Assembly (NCBI RefSeq): GCF_007725405.1 | Contig: NZ_CP042163.1 | Span: forward strand, 1,612,001-1,676,000 | Origin: Shouchella miscanthi | Lineage (GTDB): Bacteria; Bacillota; Bacilli; Bacillales; Bacillaceae_D | Length of the DNA stretch: 64,000 nt | Direction of reading: 5' to 3' | Shown: piece after piece, positions 31,780-42,225 of the stretch | How positions within the stretch are numbered: position 1 is the first letter of the stretch | Layout of the letters: every line of letters starts with the position of its first letter | Program-made: the position numbers and the translations under genes | Notes under the pieces: model-generated | What the model was told of the DNA's origin: nothing | Database searches by the model: none | Seen by the model: only the letters and a program-made list of their open reading frames with translations

Positions 31780-34038
31780 ATGGATGTTGAAGAAACAGGA
31801 AGATACATTAAAGGAAAAGTGACACACGTGCTATTCCGTAATGCTGAAAATGATTATACAGTTGCCACAGTTAAAATCGATAAAACGAATGAACAAATTG
31901 AAGCGAAGAAAACAACAATAGTTGGCCACCTTCCAGAGCTTGAGATTGACGAAACGTATTCGTTTTTTGGACAAGTTACAGAACATCCAAAGTTCGGTAC
32001 ACAATATAAAGTCGAGACATTTAAAAGAGAAATGCCCAAAACGAAAAATGGCATTATTAAATTCCTTTCAAGTGATCGTTTTCCTGGAATCGGGACAAAA
32101 ACAGCCGAAACGATCGTCAATGAACTAGGTGAACGCGCCATCTCGCTTATTATTGAGGATCAGCATGTTCTTGAACGAGTACCAAAGTTGAAGAAAGAGC
32201 ACGCAATGATGCTGCATCAACGACTATTAGAACATCAAGGGGCTGAACAAGTCATTATTCAGTTATCTCAATATGGCTTTGGGACAGAACTGTCAATGAA
32301 TGTGTATCGTGCGTATAAACTTCAAGCACTAGATATTATTCGTACAAATCCATATTTATTAATAAAAGACGTAGAAGGTGTCGGTTTTCGACGCGCTGAT
32401 CAGCTTGGGGCAGCCATTGGATTAACTGGAGACCATCCGGAACGAGTACGTGCGGGCATCTTATATTTAATTAATGAATTAAGTATTCAAGATGGGCACC
32501 TTTTTCTTTATACGGACTCGTTTGTTCAAGAGGTTGTGCTATTGTTACATACGCCAACTAAGCCTGTAAGTGGTGAGACCGTTCAACAAATCATCAAAGA
32601 AATGAATGAAGATGGTCTTGTTGTAACAGAGCATGACCGTATTTATATGAAATCCCTTTTTTATGCGGAGCGAGGAATCGCGCAAAATATTATGCGGATT
32701 AAATCCTATGAGCTTAAATCTGAATTTACGCAAGCAGATATGGAAAAAACCCTTGGTGAGCTGGAAGAAAATCATAATGTAACGTATTCTCCTTTACAAA
32801 AAGAAGCAATAGAAAAGGCACTTCATTCACCTATCATGCTGTTGACTGGAGGCCCAGGTACAGGGAAAACCACCGTTATAAAAGGAATTGTAGAATCTTA
32901 TGCACGTTTACAAGGTGTGAATCTTGATGGGCAAGGAAATGGTGAAAAAGACAATCGGTCTTTGCCAATCAAGCTAGCTGCGCCTACGGGGCGTGCAGCG
33001 AAACGAATGGCTGAAGCAACCGAGCTAGCTGCTGGTACAATTCATAGCTTACTTGGCTGGAAAGGAAGCACTACAGGTTTTGATAAAGGAGATCACGATC
33101 AGCTCGAAGGTGAACTGTTAATTGTAGATGAAATGTCCATGGTTGATGCATGGGTGGCCAATCAGTTGTTTAAAGCGATTCCAAAAGGGATGCAAGTCAT
33201 TCTTGTCGGTGATGAAAATCAATTACCATCTGTTGGTCCAGGACAAGTACTAAAAGATTTGCTTGATGCGAATGTTATTCCCACCGTCCAGTTAAGCGAA
33301 ATTTATCGACAGGCCGAAGGTTCATCCATTATTGAGCTAGCTCATTCCATGAAAGATGGTCATTTGCCAACTGATCTTACCGCAAAAAAACCTGATTTAC
33401 GCTTCTTCTCCTGTCACACCCATCAAGTGAAGCAAGCTGTTTGGCAAATATGTGAAAATGCACTAACAAAAGGCTATAGTCCCAGGGAAATTCAAGTATT
33501 AGCTCCGATCTATCGGGGTGGAGCAGGCATTATTGAGTTAAATACAATGTTGCAAACACTCTTTAATCCAGCTAAAGAAGGCCGGAGAGAACTACCTTTC
33601 GGTGATGTTATTTTTCGTAAAGGTGACATGGTGCTTCAACTTGTGAATAATGCAGAAGAAAACGTCTTTAATGGAGACAGAGGAGAAATTGTAGCTGTCC
33701 TTTATGCCAAAGAAACGACGGAGAAAAAAGACCAGCTCGTTGTATCATTCGATGGATTAGAAGTGACGTACGAGAAAAAAGACTTCACTCAATTAACCCA
33801 TGCCTATTGTTCTTCTATTCATAAAGCTCAAGGGAGTGAATTTCCTATTGTCGTCATGCCGGTCGTTGGGAATTATCAACGCATGCTACGACGGAATTTG
33901 TTATACACGGGGATTACAAGAGCAAAGCAGTTCTTACTTTTATGCGGTGATATAAATACATTTGAACAAGCAATTCAAAAAAGTAATGACGGCAGGCAAT
34001 CATTATTAAAAGACCGACTTCAAGAACGAATGATGTAG
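31780..34038 (+). CDS. recD2: ATP-dependent 5'-3' DNA helicase RecD2
   Basis: The 752-aa SF1B helicase has the RecD2-specific N-terminal extension with OB and helix-hairpin-helix parts (GFRRADQLGAAIGL). The motor carries Walker A GGPGTGKTTV (about residue 360), motif II VDEMSMVD, and the C-terminal THAYCSSIHKAQGSEFP and LLYTGITRAKQ motifs. RecD2 acts in repair without RecBC. The ATG is preceded by a weak GGGTGAG site. Confidence 0.94.
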   Translation: MDVEETGRYIKGKVTHVLFRNAENDYTVATVKIDKTNEQIEAKKTTIVGHLPELEIDETYSFFGQVTEHPKFGTQYKVETFKREMPKTKNGIIKFLSSDRFPGIGTKTAETIVNELGERAISLIIEDQHVLERVPKLKKEHAMMLHQRLLEHQGAEQVIIQLSQYGFGTELSMNVYRAYKLQALDIIRTNPYLLIKDVEGVGFRRADQLGAAIGLTGDHPERVRAGILYLINELSIQDGHLFLYTDSFVQEVVLLLHTPTKPVSGETVQQIIKEMNEDGLVVTEHDRIYMKSLFYAERGIAQNIMRIKSYELKSEFTQADMEKTLGELEENHNVTYSPLQKEAIEKALHSPIMLLTGGPGTGKTTVIKGIVESYARLQGVNLDGQGNGEKDNRSLPIKLAAPTGRAAKRMAEATELAAGTIHSLLGWKGSTTGFDKGDHDQLEGELLIVDEMSMVDAWVANQLFKAIPKGMQVILVGDENQLPSVGPGQVLKDLLDANVIPTVQLSEIYRQAEGSSIIELAHSMKDGHLPTDLTAKKPDLRFFSCHTHQVKQAVWQICENALTKGYSPREIQVLAPIYRGGAGIIELNTMLQTLFNPAKEGRRELPFGDVIFRKGDMVLQLVNNAEENVFNGDRGEIVAVLYAKETTEKKDQLVVSFDGLEVTYEKKDFTQLTHAYCSSIHKAQGSEFPIVVMPVVGNYQRMLRRNLLYTGITRAKQFLLLCGDINTFEQAIQKSNDGRQSLLKDRLQERMM

Positions 34039-34111
34039 CTGGTAACCATCTCCGGGGATAAGGAAGGAGAAGGTACATACATTATAACTGTTCGGAGAGG
34101 TGGTGCAGCTT

Positions 34112-34585
34112 TTGCGAACGATGCAGGGAGTGATTGGTCTACCAATTGTCTCCATGGCAAATGGCAAAGAGATCGGACAAATTTGTGACGGCTGTATGTG
34201 TGATGGTCGAATAGTAGGGTTTATGATTAAGCGAAACCACGCCTTGCTTCATCACCATGGTTTTCTTCCTTTTGAAGCCATTCAGCATCTAGGCGAACAA
34301 GCCGTTATGATTGATGAAGACTCAAAAGTGGAGAATGTTGCGGATACGCATAAGCATTATGATCCTATTTGTACAAGCCGCAAAAAGTTTAAGGGGAAGC
34401 CTGTCTTATCCTCAGAAGGCGATATGCTTGGTTTAGCAGAAGATGTATATTTTTCAATGGAAGTGGGCACCATCGTAGGGTATGAAGTGACAGATGGCTG
34501 GTTGTCGGATATTAAAGAAGGTCGAAAAGTTGTGAAAGGTCATGACTTACTTCTTTGTAAGGAACGAGCGATCTTGTCTCTGTAG
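34112..34585 (+). CDS. PRC-barrel domain protein (YrrD-like)
   Basis: The roughly 157-aa product has two PRC-barrel-like halves, GLPIVSMANGKEIGQICD and KGKPVLSSEGDMLGLAEDVY. It matches YrrD, found after recD2 in B. subtilis; function unknown. TTG at 34112 gives the usual RT-MQGVIGLP start with GAGAGGTGG 8 nt upstream. GTG at 34100 and 34103 overlap that ribosome site. Confidence 0.75.
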   Translation: MRTMQGVIGLPIVSMANGKEIGQICDGCMCDGRIVGFMIKRNHALLHHHGFLPFEAIQHLGEQAVMIDEDSKVENVADTHKHYDPICTSRKKFKGKPVLSSEGDMLGLAEDVYFSMEVGTIVGYEVTDGWLSDIKEGRKVVKGHDLLLCKERAILSL

Positions 34586-34599
34586 AGGAGGCACCTATA

Positions 34600-34788
34600 A
34601 TGCGATGTCCGAATTGCCATTTAAAAGATATTGGTAAAATTGGCACAAATCAATATTACTGTTGGCACTGTTTCATTGAAATGAGCCTTGTTAAAGGAAC
34701 ATTAATGCTTCATCAAGTAGAGGAAGATGGGTCTTTGAGTTCGCTCGATGATTTATTTGCAGAAGAAGAAAGACAAATAGATTTATAA
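34600..34788 (+). CDS. Small zinc-ribbon protein
   Basis: This 62-aa protein has two CxxC knuckles (CPNC at residues 3-6 and CWHC near 21-24), then an acidic tail (SLDDLFAEEERQ). GAGGAGG lies before the ATG. A similar small gene stands after yrrD in several bacilli. Function is unknown. Confidence 0.7.
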   Translation: MRCPNCHLKDIGKIGTNQYYCWHCFIEMSLVKGTLMLHQVEEDGSLSSLDDLFAEEERQIDL

Positions 34789-34808
34789 AGAATCGAGGTG
34801 AATCGATC

Positions 34809-34994
34809 TTGCGTAAATCCATTGCGCCATTAATGGTAATTGGTCTTGGGGCTGCTTGGTATTCAATGAACGATAAGAAGGCGAAAAAGAAAGTATACAA
34901 TTTCTTTGAACCGATCATGGAAGCGGATAAGAAGTTAATGAACGGAAAAACATGGAAAAAAACAAAGAAAAAAGTGAAAAAAATGTTTCACTAA
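34809..34994 (+). CDS. DUF3918-like small protein
   Basis: The 61-aa product begins MRKSIAPLMVIGLGAAWYSM, one short hydrophobic helix, followed by a strongly basic tail ending KKTKKKVKKMFH. The start is TTG at 34809 with GAGGTGA 8 nt upstream. A membrane-attached small protein of unknown function; a terminator follows. Confidence 0.7.
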   Translation: MRKSIAPLMVIGLGAAWYSMNDKKAKKKVYNFFEPIMEADKKLMNGKTWKKTKKKVKKMFH

Positions 34995-35008
34995 TAGCTG
35001 TGCTTATC

Positions 35009-35042
35009 AAGAACATGGATCTTCATTCCATGTTCTTTTTTT
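35009..35042 (+). terminator. Terminator before yrrI
   Basis: AAGAACATGGA pairs with TCCATGTTCTT, followed by T7. Confidence 0.9.
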
Positions 35043-35094
35043 GTTAATTTACCTTCAAGTTGCGCATTCTAAATGAAAGAGAGGGGTGAACCAA

Positions 35095-36171
35095 TTGAAG
35101 CGGGACTTACTAGTTGCAGACGTATTAAAATGGTCGAAATGGCTTATTATGTTAGTATTCTTTTTACTTGTATTATACTTGCTTACATATATTCAGCCAC
35201 TTCTCGCTGTCGTACAGCCGCTTATTTGGCCTATTCTTGTATCCATATTAATTGCGTATTTGTTGCATCCGTTAATTGAGAAAGCCGTACATTCCGGCAT
35301 GAATCGAAGTGTGGCAACAGCTTTGCTGTTTCTTTTTTTTATCCTAGTTGTAGCAGCTCTTCTTTTTTTAGGAATACCAATCGTTGTAAGACAAGTACAA
35401 GAGGCAATGGTGGTACTGCCTCAACATATTGGTTCCATAAAAGCGATGCTTCTTACTTATCAAGAAAAAACGGAGGGTTTACCGAATCCCTTACGAGAGC
35501 ATGTAGGAGACTGGTCCGAAAAAGTAGAACAATTTACAGCAAAAGGGTTAGATCAGCTAGAGTCCTTTATTTTGACGGTAATACAATCCAGCGTATTATG
35601 GATTGTGGTTCCATTTCTTGTCTTTTATTTGTTAAAAGATTTTACTCTATTACAACGAGTCGGTTTTTATGTAACACCGAGAAAATGGCGAACCATGACA
35701 CGCCTTTATTTAAAAGACGTGGATAAAACGTTTGGATCGTATTTGCGTGGACAATTACTTGTTGCCCTTTGCGTTGGCGGTTTATCAACGATTGCCCTTC
35801 TTATTTTAGGCGTGCCGTATGCCTTTTTACTTGGTATTTTTATTGGGGCAACAAATTTTATTCCATATTTCGGCGCTTTTATCGGAGCCATCCCAGCAGT
35901 TGGCTCAGCCTTACTCGTATCTCCATCGTTAGCGCTTTTTACTGCTATTAGTATCTTTGTGACACAGCAAATAGAAGGAAACGTGTTGTCCCCGCTAATT
36001 GTAGGAAAAACGGTTCATCTGCACCCAATTTTAATCATCTTAGCGCTACTTGTAGGAGTGGAGGTAGGAGGAATTGTTGGATTACTTGTTGCTGTGCCAG
36101 TAACAGCTATCGCAAAAGTTACCTTGCTTCACATCCGGACGTATATAAAGGGGGAAGTGGAGTTTAATTGA
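35095..36171 (+). CDS. AI-2E family transporter (YrrI-like membrane protein)
   Basis: The 358-aa protein has about eight membrane segments and the conserved C-terminal block GATNFIPYFGAFIGAIPAV and QQIEGNVLSPLIVGK of the AI-2E transporter/YtvI family. Members export or exchange ions and small molecules; the substrate is not known here. TTG at 35095 follows GAGGGGTGA by 5 nt; GTG at 35086 is inside the ribosome site. The stop codon overlaps the alaS -35 box. Confidence 0.85.
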   Translation: MKRDLLVADVLKWSKWLIMLVFFLLVLYLLTYIQPLLAVVQPLIWPILVSILIAYLLHPLIEKAVHSGMNRSVATALLFLFFILVVAALLFLGIPIVVRQVQEAMVVLPQHIGSIKAMLLTYQEKTEGLPNPLREHVGDWSEKVEQFTAKGLDQLESFILTVIQSSVLWIVVPFLVFYLLKDFTLLQRVGFYVTPRKWRTMTRLYLKDVDKTFGSYLRGQLLVALCVGGLSTIALLILGVPYAFLLGIFIGATNFIPYFGAFIGAIPAVGSALLVSPSLALFTAISIFVTQQIEGNVLSPLIVGKTVHLHPILIILALLVGVEVGGIVGLLVAVPVTAIAKVTLLHIRTYIKGEVEFN

Positions 36172-36196
36172 CTTTTGAAGACTTGCGCGCTATAAT
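36168..36196 (+). promoter_or_regulatory. SigA-type promoter for the alaS leader
   Basis: TTGACT and TATAAT are 17 bp apart; the -35 box contains the yrrI stop codon. Confidence 0.8.
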
Positions 36197-36202
36197 CTTC
36201 GT

Positions 36203-36459
36203 GAATCAAGTTACGTACATGCATAATGAATAATTACAATGAAAGAACGAGTACGCATTAGCCCGTTTAAAGAGAGATGCTTTCTTGGCTGAAAAAAGCA
36301 TTAACGAAGAAATGCGGAATGCTATTCTGGAGTAGCGAGTATATCGCCGTTACCTGCGTTAAAGGACTTAAGTGATAATAAGAGAATTCTTGTTATAATT
36401 AAGGGTGGTACCGCGTGAAAACAATCTCGTCCCTTTACAGGGAAGGGATTGTTTTATTT
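36203..36459 (+). promoter_or_regulatory. T-box riboswitch controlling alaS (alanine specifier)
   Basis: The T-box core GGGTGGTACCGCG is at 36403-36415. Stem I contains an AAAGAGAGATGC element and the specifier region CGGAAT-GCT-ATTCTGGAG, where GCT (36321-36323) is an alanine codon. The terminator (AAAACAATC with GATTGTTTT, inner CCTTTACAGGG) ends near 36459. Uncharged tRNA-Ala should allow read-through. Confidence 0.93.
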
Positions 36460-36490
36460 GTTTTTATACATAAAGGAGATGAGTCCAAAA

Positions 36491-39133
36491 ATGAAGAAAT
36501 TAACTTCAGCACAAGTGCGACAAATGTTTATTGATTTCTTTAAAGAAAAAGGTCACTCTGTAGAGCCGAGTGCATCATTAGTCCCGTTTGAAGATCCTAG
36601 TTTACTATGGATTAACAGCGGAGTGGCTACATTAAAAAAATATTTTGATGGTCGAGTAATCCCTGAAAACCCACGTATTGTAAACGCTCAAAAATCGATT
36701 CGTACGAATGACATTGAAATTGTTGGGAAAACAGCTCGTCACCATACCTTCTTTGAAATGCTAGGCAACTTTTCAATTGGTGATTATTTTAAAGAAGAAG
36801 CGATTATTTGGAGTTGGGAATTTCTCACAAGTGATCAATGGATTGGCTTTGATAAAGAGAAACTATCGGTTACAGTTCACCCTGAAGATCATGAAGCGTA
36901 TAAATTATGGATTGAAAAAGTGGGTGTACCTGAAGAACGAATTATTCGTTTAGAAGGGAATTTTTGGGATATTGGTGAAGGGCCAAGTGGACCAAACTCG
37001 GAAATTTTTTATGATCGTGGTCCAAGCTATGGCAACGATCCGAAAGACCCTGAGTTGTACCCAGGGGGAGAAAATGAGCGTTATTTAGAAATTTGGAATT
37101 TAGTTTTCTCGCAATTTAATCACAATGCAGATGGTACCTATACACCATTACCGAAGAAAAACATTGATACTGGGATGGGACTAGAGCGAATGGTATCTGT
37201 CATTCAAGATGCAAAAACAAATTTTGATACAGATTTGTTCTTACCAATTATTAAAGAGACCGAGAAATTAGCAAACGCCCCTTATAATAATGGTAATGAA
37301 GCAGTAGATACAGCTTATAAAGTGGTAGTGGATCATATTCGAACAGTTGCATTTGCAATTGGGGATGGCGCACTTCCGTCAAACGAAGGAAGAGGCTACG
37401 TGCTAAGACGTTTACTTAGACGTGCGGTACGCTTTGCAAAAACAATTGGGATTGAAAAGCCGTTCATGCATACCCTCGTACCAGTAGTTGGTGCTATCAT
37501 GGAAGATTTCTATCCAGAAGTTAACGAAAAGAAAGCGTTTATTCAACGTGTGATTCGCACAGAGGAAGAACGTTTTCACGAAACACTCCATGAAGGATTA
37601 GTGATCTTAAGTGAGATTATGAAAAAGGCAAAAGAAAACAATGAACAGACGATTACGGGTAAAGATGTGTTTCGCTTATACGACACATACGGTTTCCCGG
37701 TTGATTTAACCGAAGAATATGTGGAAGAAGAGGGGCTTCACATTCATCGTGAAGAATTTGAAAAGGAGATGGAAGCACAGCGTAACCGTGCACGTGCCGC
37801 TAGGCAGGAAACCGCATCAATGGGTGTTCAAGAAGATGTGTTTGGTGATTTAAAAACACCAAGTATGTTCGTAGGCTATGAGCATACGGAAACGACCTCT
37901 ACGATTAACGTCATGATAAAAGACAAAGAAACCATCGATGTGGCGCAATTAGGCGATACGGTTTCAATTATCTTAGACGAAACACCTTTTTATGCTGAAA
38001 GCGGTGGTCAAGTAGCGGATCAGGGTGTTCTTTATACAGATAAAGGACAAGGGCGCGTACGAGATGTTAAAAAAGCGCCAAATGGCCAACATTTGCATAC
38101 AGTTGAAATGGAGTCAGGCGCTCTTCAACAAGGTGATAAAGTTCAAGCACGTATTGAAGTAAGAGAACGGTTAGACATTGTGAAAAATCATACGGCAACG
38201 CATTTGCTTCACCAAGCTTTAAAAGATGTTCTTGGAGAGCACGTTAATCAAGCAGGTTCTCTTGTAAACGGAGATCGACTTCGCTTTGATTTTTCTCATT
38301 TTGGTCAAGTGACGCCAAATGAGCTTGCGCAAATCGAACAGCTTGTAAACGAAAAAATTTGGCAAGCACTGCCGGTCTCGATTACGATTGAGTCTCTTGC
38401 AACAGCAAAAGAAAAAGGCGCAATGGCGCTTTTCGGTGAAAAATATGGTGATGAAGTACGACTTGTTCAAATTGGCGATTATAGCTTAGAATTATGCGGA
38501 GGTTGTCACGTTCGCAATTCAGCTGAAATTGGCTTATTTAAGCTCGTTAGCGAATCTGGTATTGGTGCAGGAGTCCGACGAATTGAAGCAGTGACATCAA
38601 AAGGAGCTTATGACTTTGTTAACGATCAATTATCATTGTTAACGGATGCGCAAGAGCGTTTGAAAGTAAAACAGCTACGAGATGTATCTGCAAGAATCGA
38701 TGCATTACAACAAGATTTACGTGAATTAAATCGTGAAAATGAGTCGTTAACTGCACGACTTGCTCAAAAAGAAGCAGGGCAATTGCTTGATAAAGCAGAA
38801 GAGATTAATGGCATTTCAGTATTGGCGGAAGTCGTACAAGCAAAAGATATGGATTCATTACGCGCAATGGTCGATTCTTTAAAGCAAGAGGATCGTAAAG
38901 CAGTTATTGTACTAGGAGCGAAAACAGGTGATAAAGTGTCACTTGTTGCAGGTGTTACGAAAGCAGCGATAAGTGAAGGTCTTCATGCTGGGAAATTAAT
39001 TAAAGAAGTAGCAAGTCGAACTGGCGGTGGCGGTGGCGGCCGTCCTGATATGGCTCAAGCTGGTGGTAAAGATCCATCGAAACTTCAAGATGCGTTAAAC
39101 TATGTGAAGGAACATGTCAATTTAATTTCCTAA
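36491..39133 (+). CDS. alaS: Alanyl-tRNA synthetase
   Basis: The 880-aa class II synthetase starts [20 protein letters not shown]. The editing domain has the zinc motif HTATHLLHQ and [11 protein letters not shown]. The C-Ala domain ends in a glycine-rich segment ([16 protein letters not shown]). ATG at 36491 has AAAGGAG upstream; an in-frame start at 36449 is inside the T-box terminator. It is regulated by the leader above. Confidence 0.97.
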   Translation: MKKLTSAQVRQMFIDFFKEKGHSVEPSASLVPFEDPSLLWINSGVATLKKYFDGRVIPENPRIVNAQKSIRTNDIEIVGKTARHHTFFEMLGNFSIGDYFKEEAIIWSWEFLTSDQWIGFDKEKLSVTVHPEDHEAYKLWIEKVGVPEERIIRLEGNFWDIGEGPSGPNSEIFYDRGPSYGNDPKDPELYPGGENERYLEIWNLVFSQFNHNADGTYTPLPKKNIDTGMGLERMVSVIQDAKTNFDTDLFLPIIKETEKLANAPYNNGNEAVDTAYKVVVDHIRTVAFAIGDGALPSNEGRGYVLRRLLRRAVRFAKTIGIEKPFMHTLVPVVGAIMEDFYPEVNEKKAFIQRVIRTEEERFHETLHEGLVILSEIMKKAKENNEQTITGKDVFRLYDTYGFPVDLTEEYVEEEGLHIHREEFEKEMEAQRNRARAARQETASMGVQEDVFGDLKTPSMFVGYEHTETTSTINVMIKDKETIDVAQLGDTVSIILDETPFYAESGGQVADQGVLYTDKGQGRVRDVKKAPNGQHLHTVEMESGALQQGDKVQARIEVRERLDIVKNHTATHLLHQALKDVLGEHVNQAGSLVNGDRLRFDFSHFGQVTPNELAQIEQLVNEKIWQALPVSITIESLATAKEKGAMALFGEKYGDEVRLVQIGDYSLELCGGCHVRNSAEIGLFKLVSESGIGAGVRRIEAVTSKGAYDFVNDQLSLLTDAQERLKVKQLRDVSARIDALQQDLRELNRENESLTARLAQKEAGQLLDKAEEINGISVLAEVVQAKDMDSLRAMVDSLKQEDRKAVIVLGAKTGDKVSLVAGVTKAAISEGLHAGKLIKEVASRTGGGGGGRPDMAQAGGKDPSKLQDALNYVKEHVNLIS

Positions 39134-39214
39134 TTGAACCAATCTGTTGTACAATGAAGACGATACTGTATTTGAGCAAACCTTCTATTACTAAAATAAA
39201 AGAGGTGAGAGCAA

Positions 39215-39487
39215 TTGAGTTCAATGGATAATACGATGCAATTTAACTTTAATGATGATTCCTTTGATAAAGACGTTCGTGAAGTGCTCTTATCTGTTTA
39301 TGATGCACTCGAGGAAAAAGGGTATAATCCAATTAATCAAATTGTAGGCTACCTCTTGTCTGGCGACCCGGCCTATATACCAAGACATAAAGATGCACGT
39401 ACACTCATTCGCAAACTTGAACGAGATGAACTGATTGAAACATTGGTTAAATCTTATTTAAAGGAGCAGGGAAAAACAATTAAATGA
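39215..39487 (+). CDS. ireB: IreB-family regulatory protein (YrzL, UPF0297)
   Basis: This 90-aa protein contains the family block [20 protein letters not shown] and [15 protein letters not shown]. IreB of Enterococcus is a substrate of the Ser/Thr kinase IreK and limits cephalosporin resistance. TTG at 39215 gives the expected MSS start, with AGAGGTGAG upstream; ATG 39224 is internal. ruvX overlaps its stop (ATGA). The trio ireB-ruvX-DUF1292 is conserved in Firmicutes. Confidence 0.9.
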   Translation: MSSMDNTMQFNFNDDSFDKDVREVLLSVYDALEEKGYNPINQIVGYLLSGDPAYIPRHKDARTLIRKLERDELIETLVKSYLKEQGKTIK

Positions 39488-39909
39488 AAATACTCGGACT
39501 AGATGTAGGGACGAAAACGATTGGCATTGCATTAAGTGATGCATTTGGTTGGACTGCTCAAGGTTTGAAAACGATTAGAAGAAATGAATCGAATGAAGCA
39601 GAGGACTTTAAACAAATTGTATCTTTAATAGAAGAGCATGCTGTTCAAACTGTTGTTGTTGGTTATCCTAAAAATATGGATGGAACCATCGGGGCAAGTG
39701 GCCAAAGAAGTGAACAGTTCGTCGCACAGTTGTCAGAATATGTTTCCATTCATACCGAGCTTTGGGACGAGCGTTTAACAACGATGGCCGCTGAGCGTGT
39801 GTTAGTTGATGCAGATGTTAGTCGAAAGAAACGCAAAAAAGTGATTGACCAGATGGCGGCTCGTTTAATCCTGCAAGGGTATCTCGATCGACGTTCATAC
39901 ACTAAATAG
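39484..39909 (+). CDS. ruvX: Putative pre-16S rRNA nuclease / Holliday junction resolvase YqgF (RuvX)
   Basis: The 141-aa RNase H-fold protein has [20 protein letters not shown] at the N-terminus (catalytic Asp 6), [13 protein letters not shown] and [14 protein letters not shown], as in YqgF/YrrK. It is thought to process the 16S rRNA 5' end. Translation is coupled to ireB through a 4-nt overlap. Confidence 0.93.
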   Translation: MKILGLDVGTKTIGIALSDAFGWTAQGLKTIRRNESNEAEDFKQIVSLIEEHAVQTVVVGYPKNMDGTIGASGQRSEQFVAQLSEYVSIHTELWDERLTTMAAERVLVDADVSRKKRKKVIDQMAARLILQGYLDRRSYTK

Positions 39910-39929
39910 AAAAAAGGTAGGTTTTTTAC

Positions 39930-40220
39930 ATGGCACAAGAAGAAAAAGAGCGTTTTGTTATTCCAGATGAAGAAGGTACGGAGCACTTATTTGATGAACT
40001 ATTCCGTTTTACGGTTGATGAAACAAACAAATCGTATATGGTTTTAGTTCCAGTTGGCGAAGAAGAGGATGACGATGAGGAAGTAGAAGTATTTGCTTTC
40101 CGTTACGAAGATCGTGAAGATGAAGACAATGATATTGCCTTCTTCCCAGTTGAAACAGATGAAGAGTGGGAAATGATTGAAGAAATGTTGAATACATTTT
40201 CTGAGGAAGAAGACGAGTAA
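39930..40220 (+). CDS. DUF1292 family protein (YrzB-like)
   Basis: The 96-aa, very acidic protein contains FRFTVDETNKSYMVLVPVG and FFPVETDEEWEMIEEMLNTF, the DUF1292 pattern. It follows ireB-ruvX as in other Firmicutes. Function unknown. Confidence 0.88.
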   Translation: MAQEEKERFVIPDEEGTEHLFDELFRFTVDETNKSYMVLVPVGEEEDDDEEVEVFAFRYEDREDEDNDIAFFPVETDEEWEMIEEMLNTFSEEEDE

Positions 40221-40229
40221 ATAGCACAT

Positions 40230-40254
40230 AACCCGTGCAGGCGTTGCACGGGTT
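40230..40254 (+). terminator. Hairpin after the DUF1292 gene
   Basis: A 10-bp perfect stem (AACCCGTGCA with TGCACGGGTT) has no long T tract; it is a weak terminator or transcript stabiliser. Confidence 0.5.
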
Positions 40255-40344
40255 CATCCGTATGTGTATGCTGCACATCGTCCAATTCCCCTATACAAGA
40301 AAGCAGAAAACTATTGTATAATTGGACGAGTGAGGAGGCAATTA

Positions 40345-41490
40345 ATGTCAAAAGAAAAGAAATATAAAGCTAATGATGTTTATCAAGAGCGTGCATCTCA
40401 GGCAAAGACAGTTCGAAAGATTGTCTTCATCAGTCTGTCGGCTTTTTTTGTCGTTGTACTTGCTGTTATCATTGGCGGTTATACGTACTTTGTTAATGCA
40501 TTAAAGCCTGTCGATGCAAGTGATGACGGACAGGATGTTGAAGTTCACATTCCAGTAAATACCTCTACTTCACAAATTGCACAAATCTTAGAAGATGAGG
40601 GTGTTATTAGAAATGCAACGTTCTTTCGCTATTATACAAGGTATAAAAACGAATCAGGTTTCCAAGCAGGAACCTATTCACTCAATACATCAATGAATAC
40701 TGATGAAATTATCGAAGAATTAAAAGATGGTCTTGTTATGGCAGAAGCGACGACGACTATTGTCATTCCAGAAGGACTAACACTAAACACGATTACAGAA
40801 CGTCTAAGTGAATTTACAGGTGATAGTCAAGACGATATCTTTTCGTTTATCGATGATGAAGAATTTGTTCAATCACTTATTGAAGAATACGACATGCTAA
40901 CGGAAGAAATTTTAGATGAAGACATTCATCACCCACTTGAGGGCTATCTCTTTCCTGCTAGCTATCAGTTCGATGAGGAACAGCCTGACATTGAAGCGGT
41001 TGTACGTTCAATGCTCGACCAAATGCAAATTGTTTATAATGAAAGACAAGGAATCATTAATGCCAGTGACTATACATTTCATGAACTTTTGACGATTGGC
41101 TCCATCGTAGAACGTGAGGCAAGGGAAAGAGAAGATCGTTTTACGATTGCTGGAGTCTTGCATAATCGTTTAAATGAAGGTATGATGCTACAAGTAGATC
41201 CTACGGTTGCCTATGCGCAAGGGGAACATATTTATATGACCACATATGACGATTTAGAGGTAGATTCACCTTATAATACGTATCAGCATACAGGTTTACC
41301 GCCAGGTCCAATTTCTACTGTGCGAGAGGAAGCGCTCGTTGCGGCAGCTGATCCAAATGAAACAAATTATCTTTACTTTTATGCCCGTTATAATGGCGAG
41401 ATTATTTATAATGAAGAGTATGATGCTCATTTAGAGGCAAGAGATACGTATCGTCATGAATGGCAAGAGGCTGCAGAGGATACTGAATAA
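40345..41490 (+). CDS. mltG: Endolytic murein transglycosylase MltG
   Basis: The 381-aa protein has a short cytoplasmic N-terminus and one membrane helix (about residues 24-49), then a LysM-like part and the YceG catalytic domain. The domain has HPLEGYLFPASYQF, the catalytic Glu in IVEREARERED, and QVDPTVAYA with GLPPGPISTV. MltG cleaves nascent glycan strands and sets their length. ATG at 40345 follows GAGGAGG; an in-frame extension to 40264 has no site. A TATAAT box is at 40317-40322. Confidence 0.92.
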   Translation: MSKEKKYKANDVYQERASQAKTVRKIVFISLSAFFVVVLAVIIGGYTYFVNALKPVDASDDGQDVEVHIPVNTSTSQIAQILEDEGVIRNATFFRYYTRYKNESGFQAGTYSLNTSMNTDEIIEELKDGLVMAEATTTIVIPEGLTLNTITERLSEFTGDSQDDIFSFIDDEEFVQSLIEEYDMLTEEILDEDIHHPLEGYLFPASYQFDEEQPDIEAVVRSMLDQMQIVYNERQGIINASDYTFHELLTIGSIVEREAREREDRFTIAGVLHNRLNEGMMLQVDPTVAYAQGEHIYMTTYDDLEVDSPYNTYQHTGLPPGPISTVREEALVAAADPNETNYLYFYARYNGEIIYNEEYDAHLEARDTYRHEWQEAAEDTE

Positions 41491-41494
41491 AGTA

Positions 41495-41527
41495 AGCATA
41501 GGGAGCAACATGCTCCCATGCTTTTTT
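41495..41527 (+). terminator. Terminator after mltG
   Basis: AGCAT-GGGAGCA pairs with TGCTCCC-ATGCT, followed by T5. Confidence 0.85.
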
Positions 41528-41550
41528 CGTAAAAGGATGTTCAAACGTAC

Positions 41551-42225
41551 ATGATAAATGAAGAAATGATCTCATATATTAAATCTTTAAATCGGGTAAA
41601 AAGCGCGCTTATCCTTGAAATGGAAGAGTTAGCACACAATGAGAACGTGCCAATTATGGATGAACTGTCATTAAACACGATGATTTCCATTTTGCAAGCA
41701 CAGCAACCAAAGCGAATTTTAGAAGTAGGGACAGCGATTGGTTATTCTGCTATACGATTAGCGGAAGCGCTTCCTTCAACAACGATTATCACAATAGAGC
41801 GTGATGAGCATCGCTACGAACAAGCTGTAGCTCATATTGAACGAGCGGGACTCTCGGATCGAATCATTCCTTATCTCGCTGACGCAGCAGATGCCGTTCA
41901 TTTGCTTAAACCTTATGTTCCTTTTGACAGTATCTTTATTGATGCGGCTAAAGGGAAATATCAAACATTCTTTCAACAATTTGAACCGCTTTTAGCGGAT
42001 AATGGTGTCATTTTAAGTGATAATATTTTGTTTAGAGGGCTTGTCGCTAAACAAGATTTATCGATGGAACCAAAGCGAATTCAAAAGTTAGTTGAGAAAA
42101 TAAAGCACTACAACGAATGGCTTTGTCAACATACAGGGTTTTACACATCCATCATTCCAATCGGAGACGGTATTGCTTGTAGTACGAGAATAAAGAGGGA
42201 AGATTATGACAATAAATCAAAATAG
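41551..42225 (+). CDS. trmR: tRNA 5-hydroxyuridine methyltransferase TrmR (YrrM), O-methyltransferase family
   Basis: This 224-aa class I SAM methyltransferase has motif [21 protein letters not shown] (about residues 56-75) and [17 protein letters not shown]. In B. subtilis YrrM methylates ho5U34 of tRNA to mo5U. The usual downstream partners trhP1/trhP2, which make ho5U, are missing; udk starts inside its 3' end. Confidence 0.85.
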   Translation: MINEEMISYIKSLNRVKSALILEMEELAHNENVPIMDELSLNTMISILQAQQPKRILEVGTAIGYSAIRLAEALPSTTIITIERDEHRYEQAVAHIERAGLSDRIIPYLADAADAVHLLKPYVPFDSIFIDAAKGKYQTFFQQFEPLLADNGVILSDNILFRGLVAKQDLSMEPKRIQKLVEKIKHYNEWLCQHTGFYTSIIPIGDGIACSTRIKREDYDNKSK

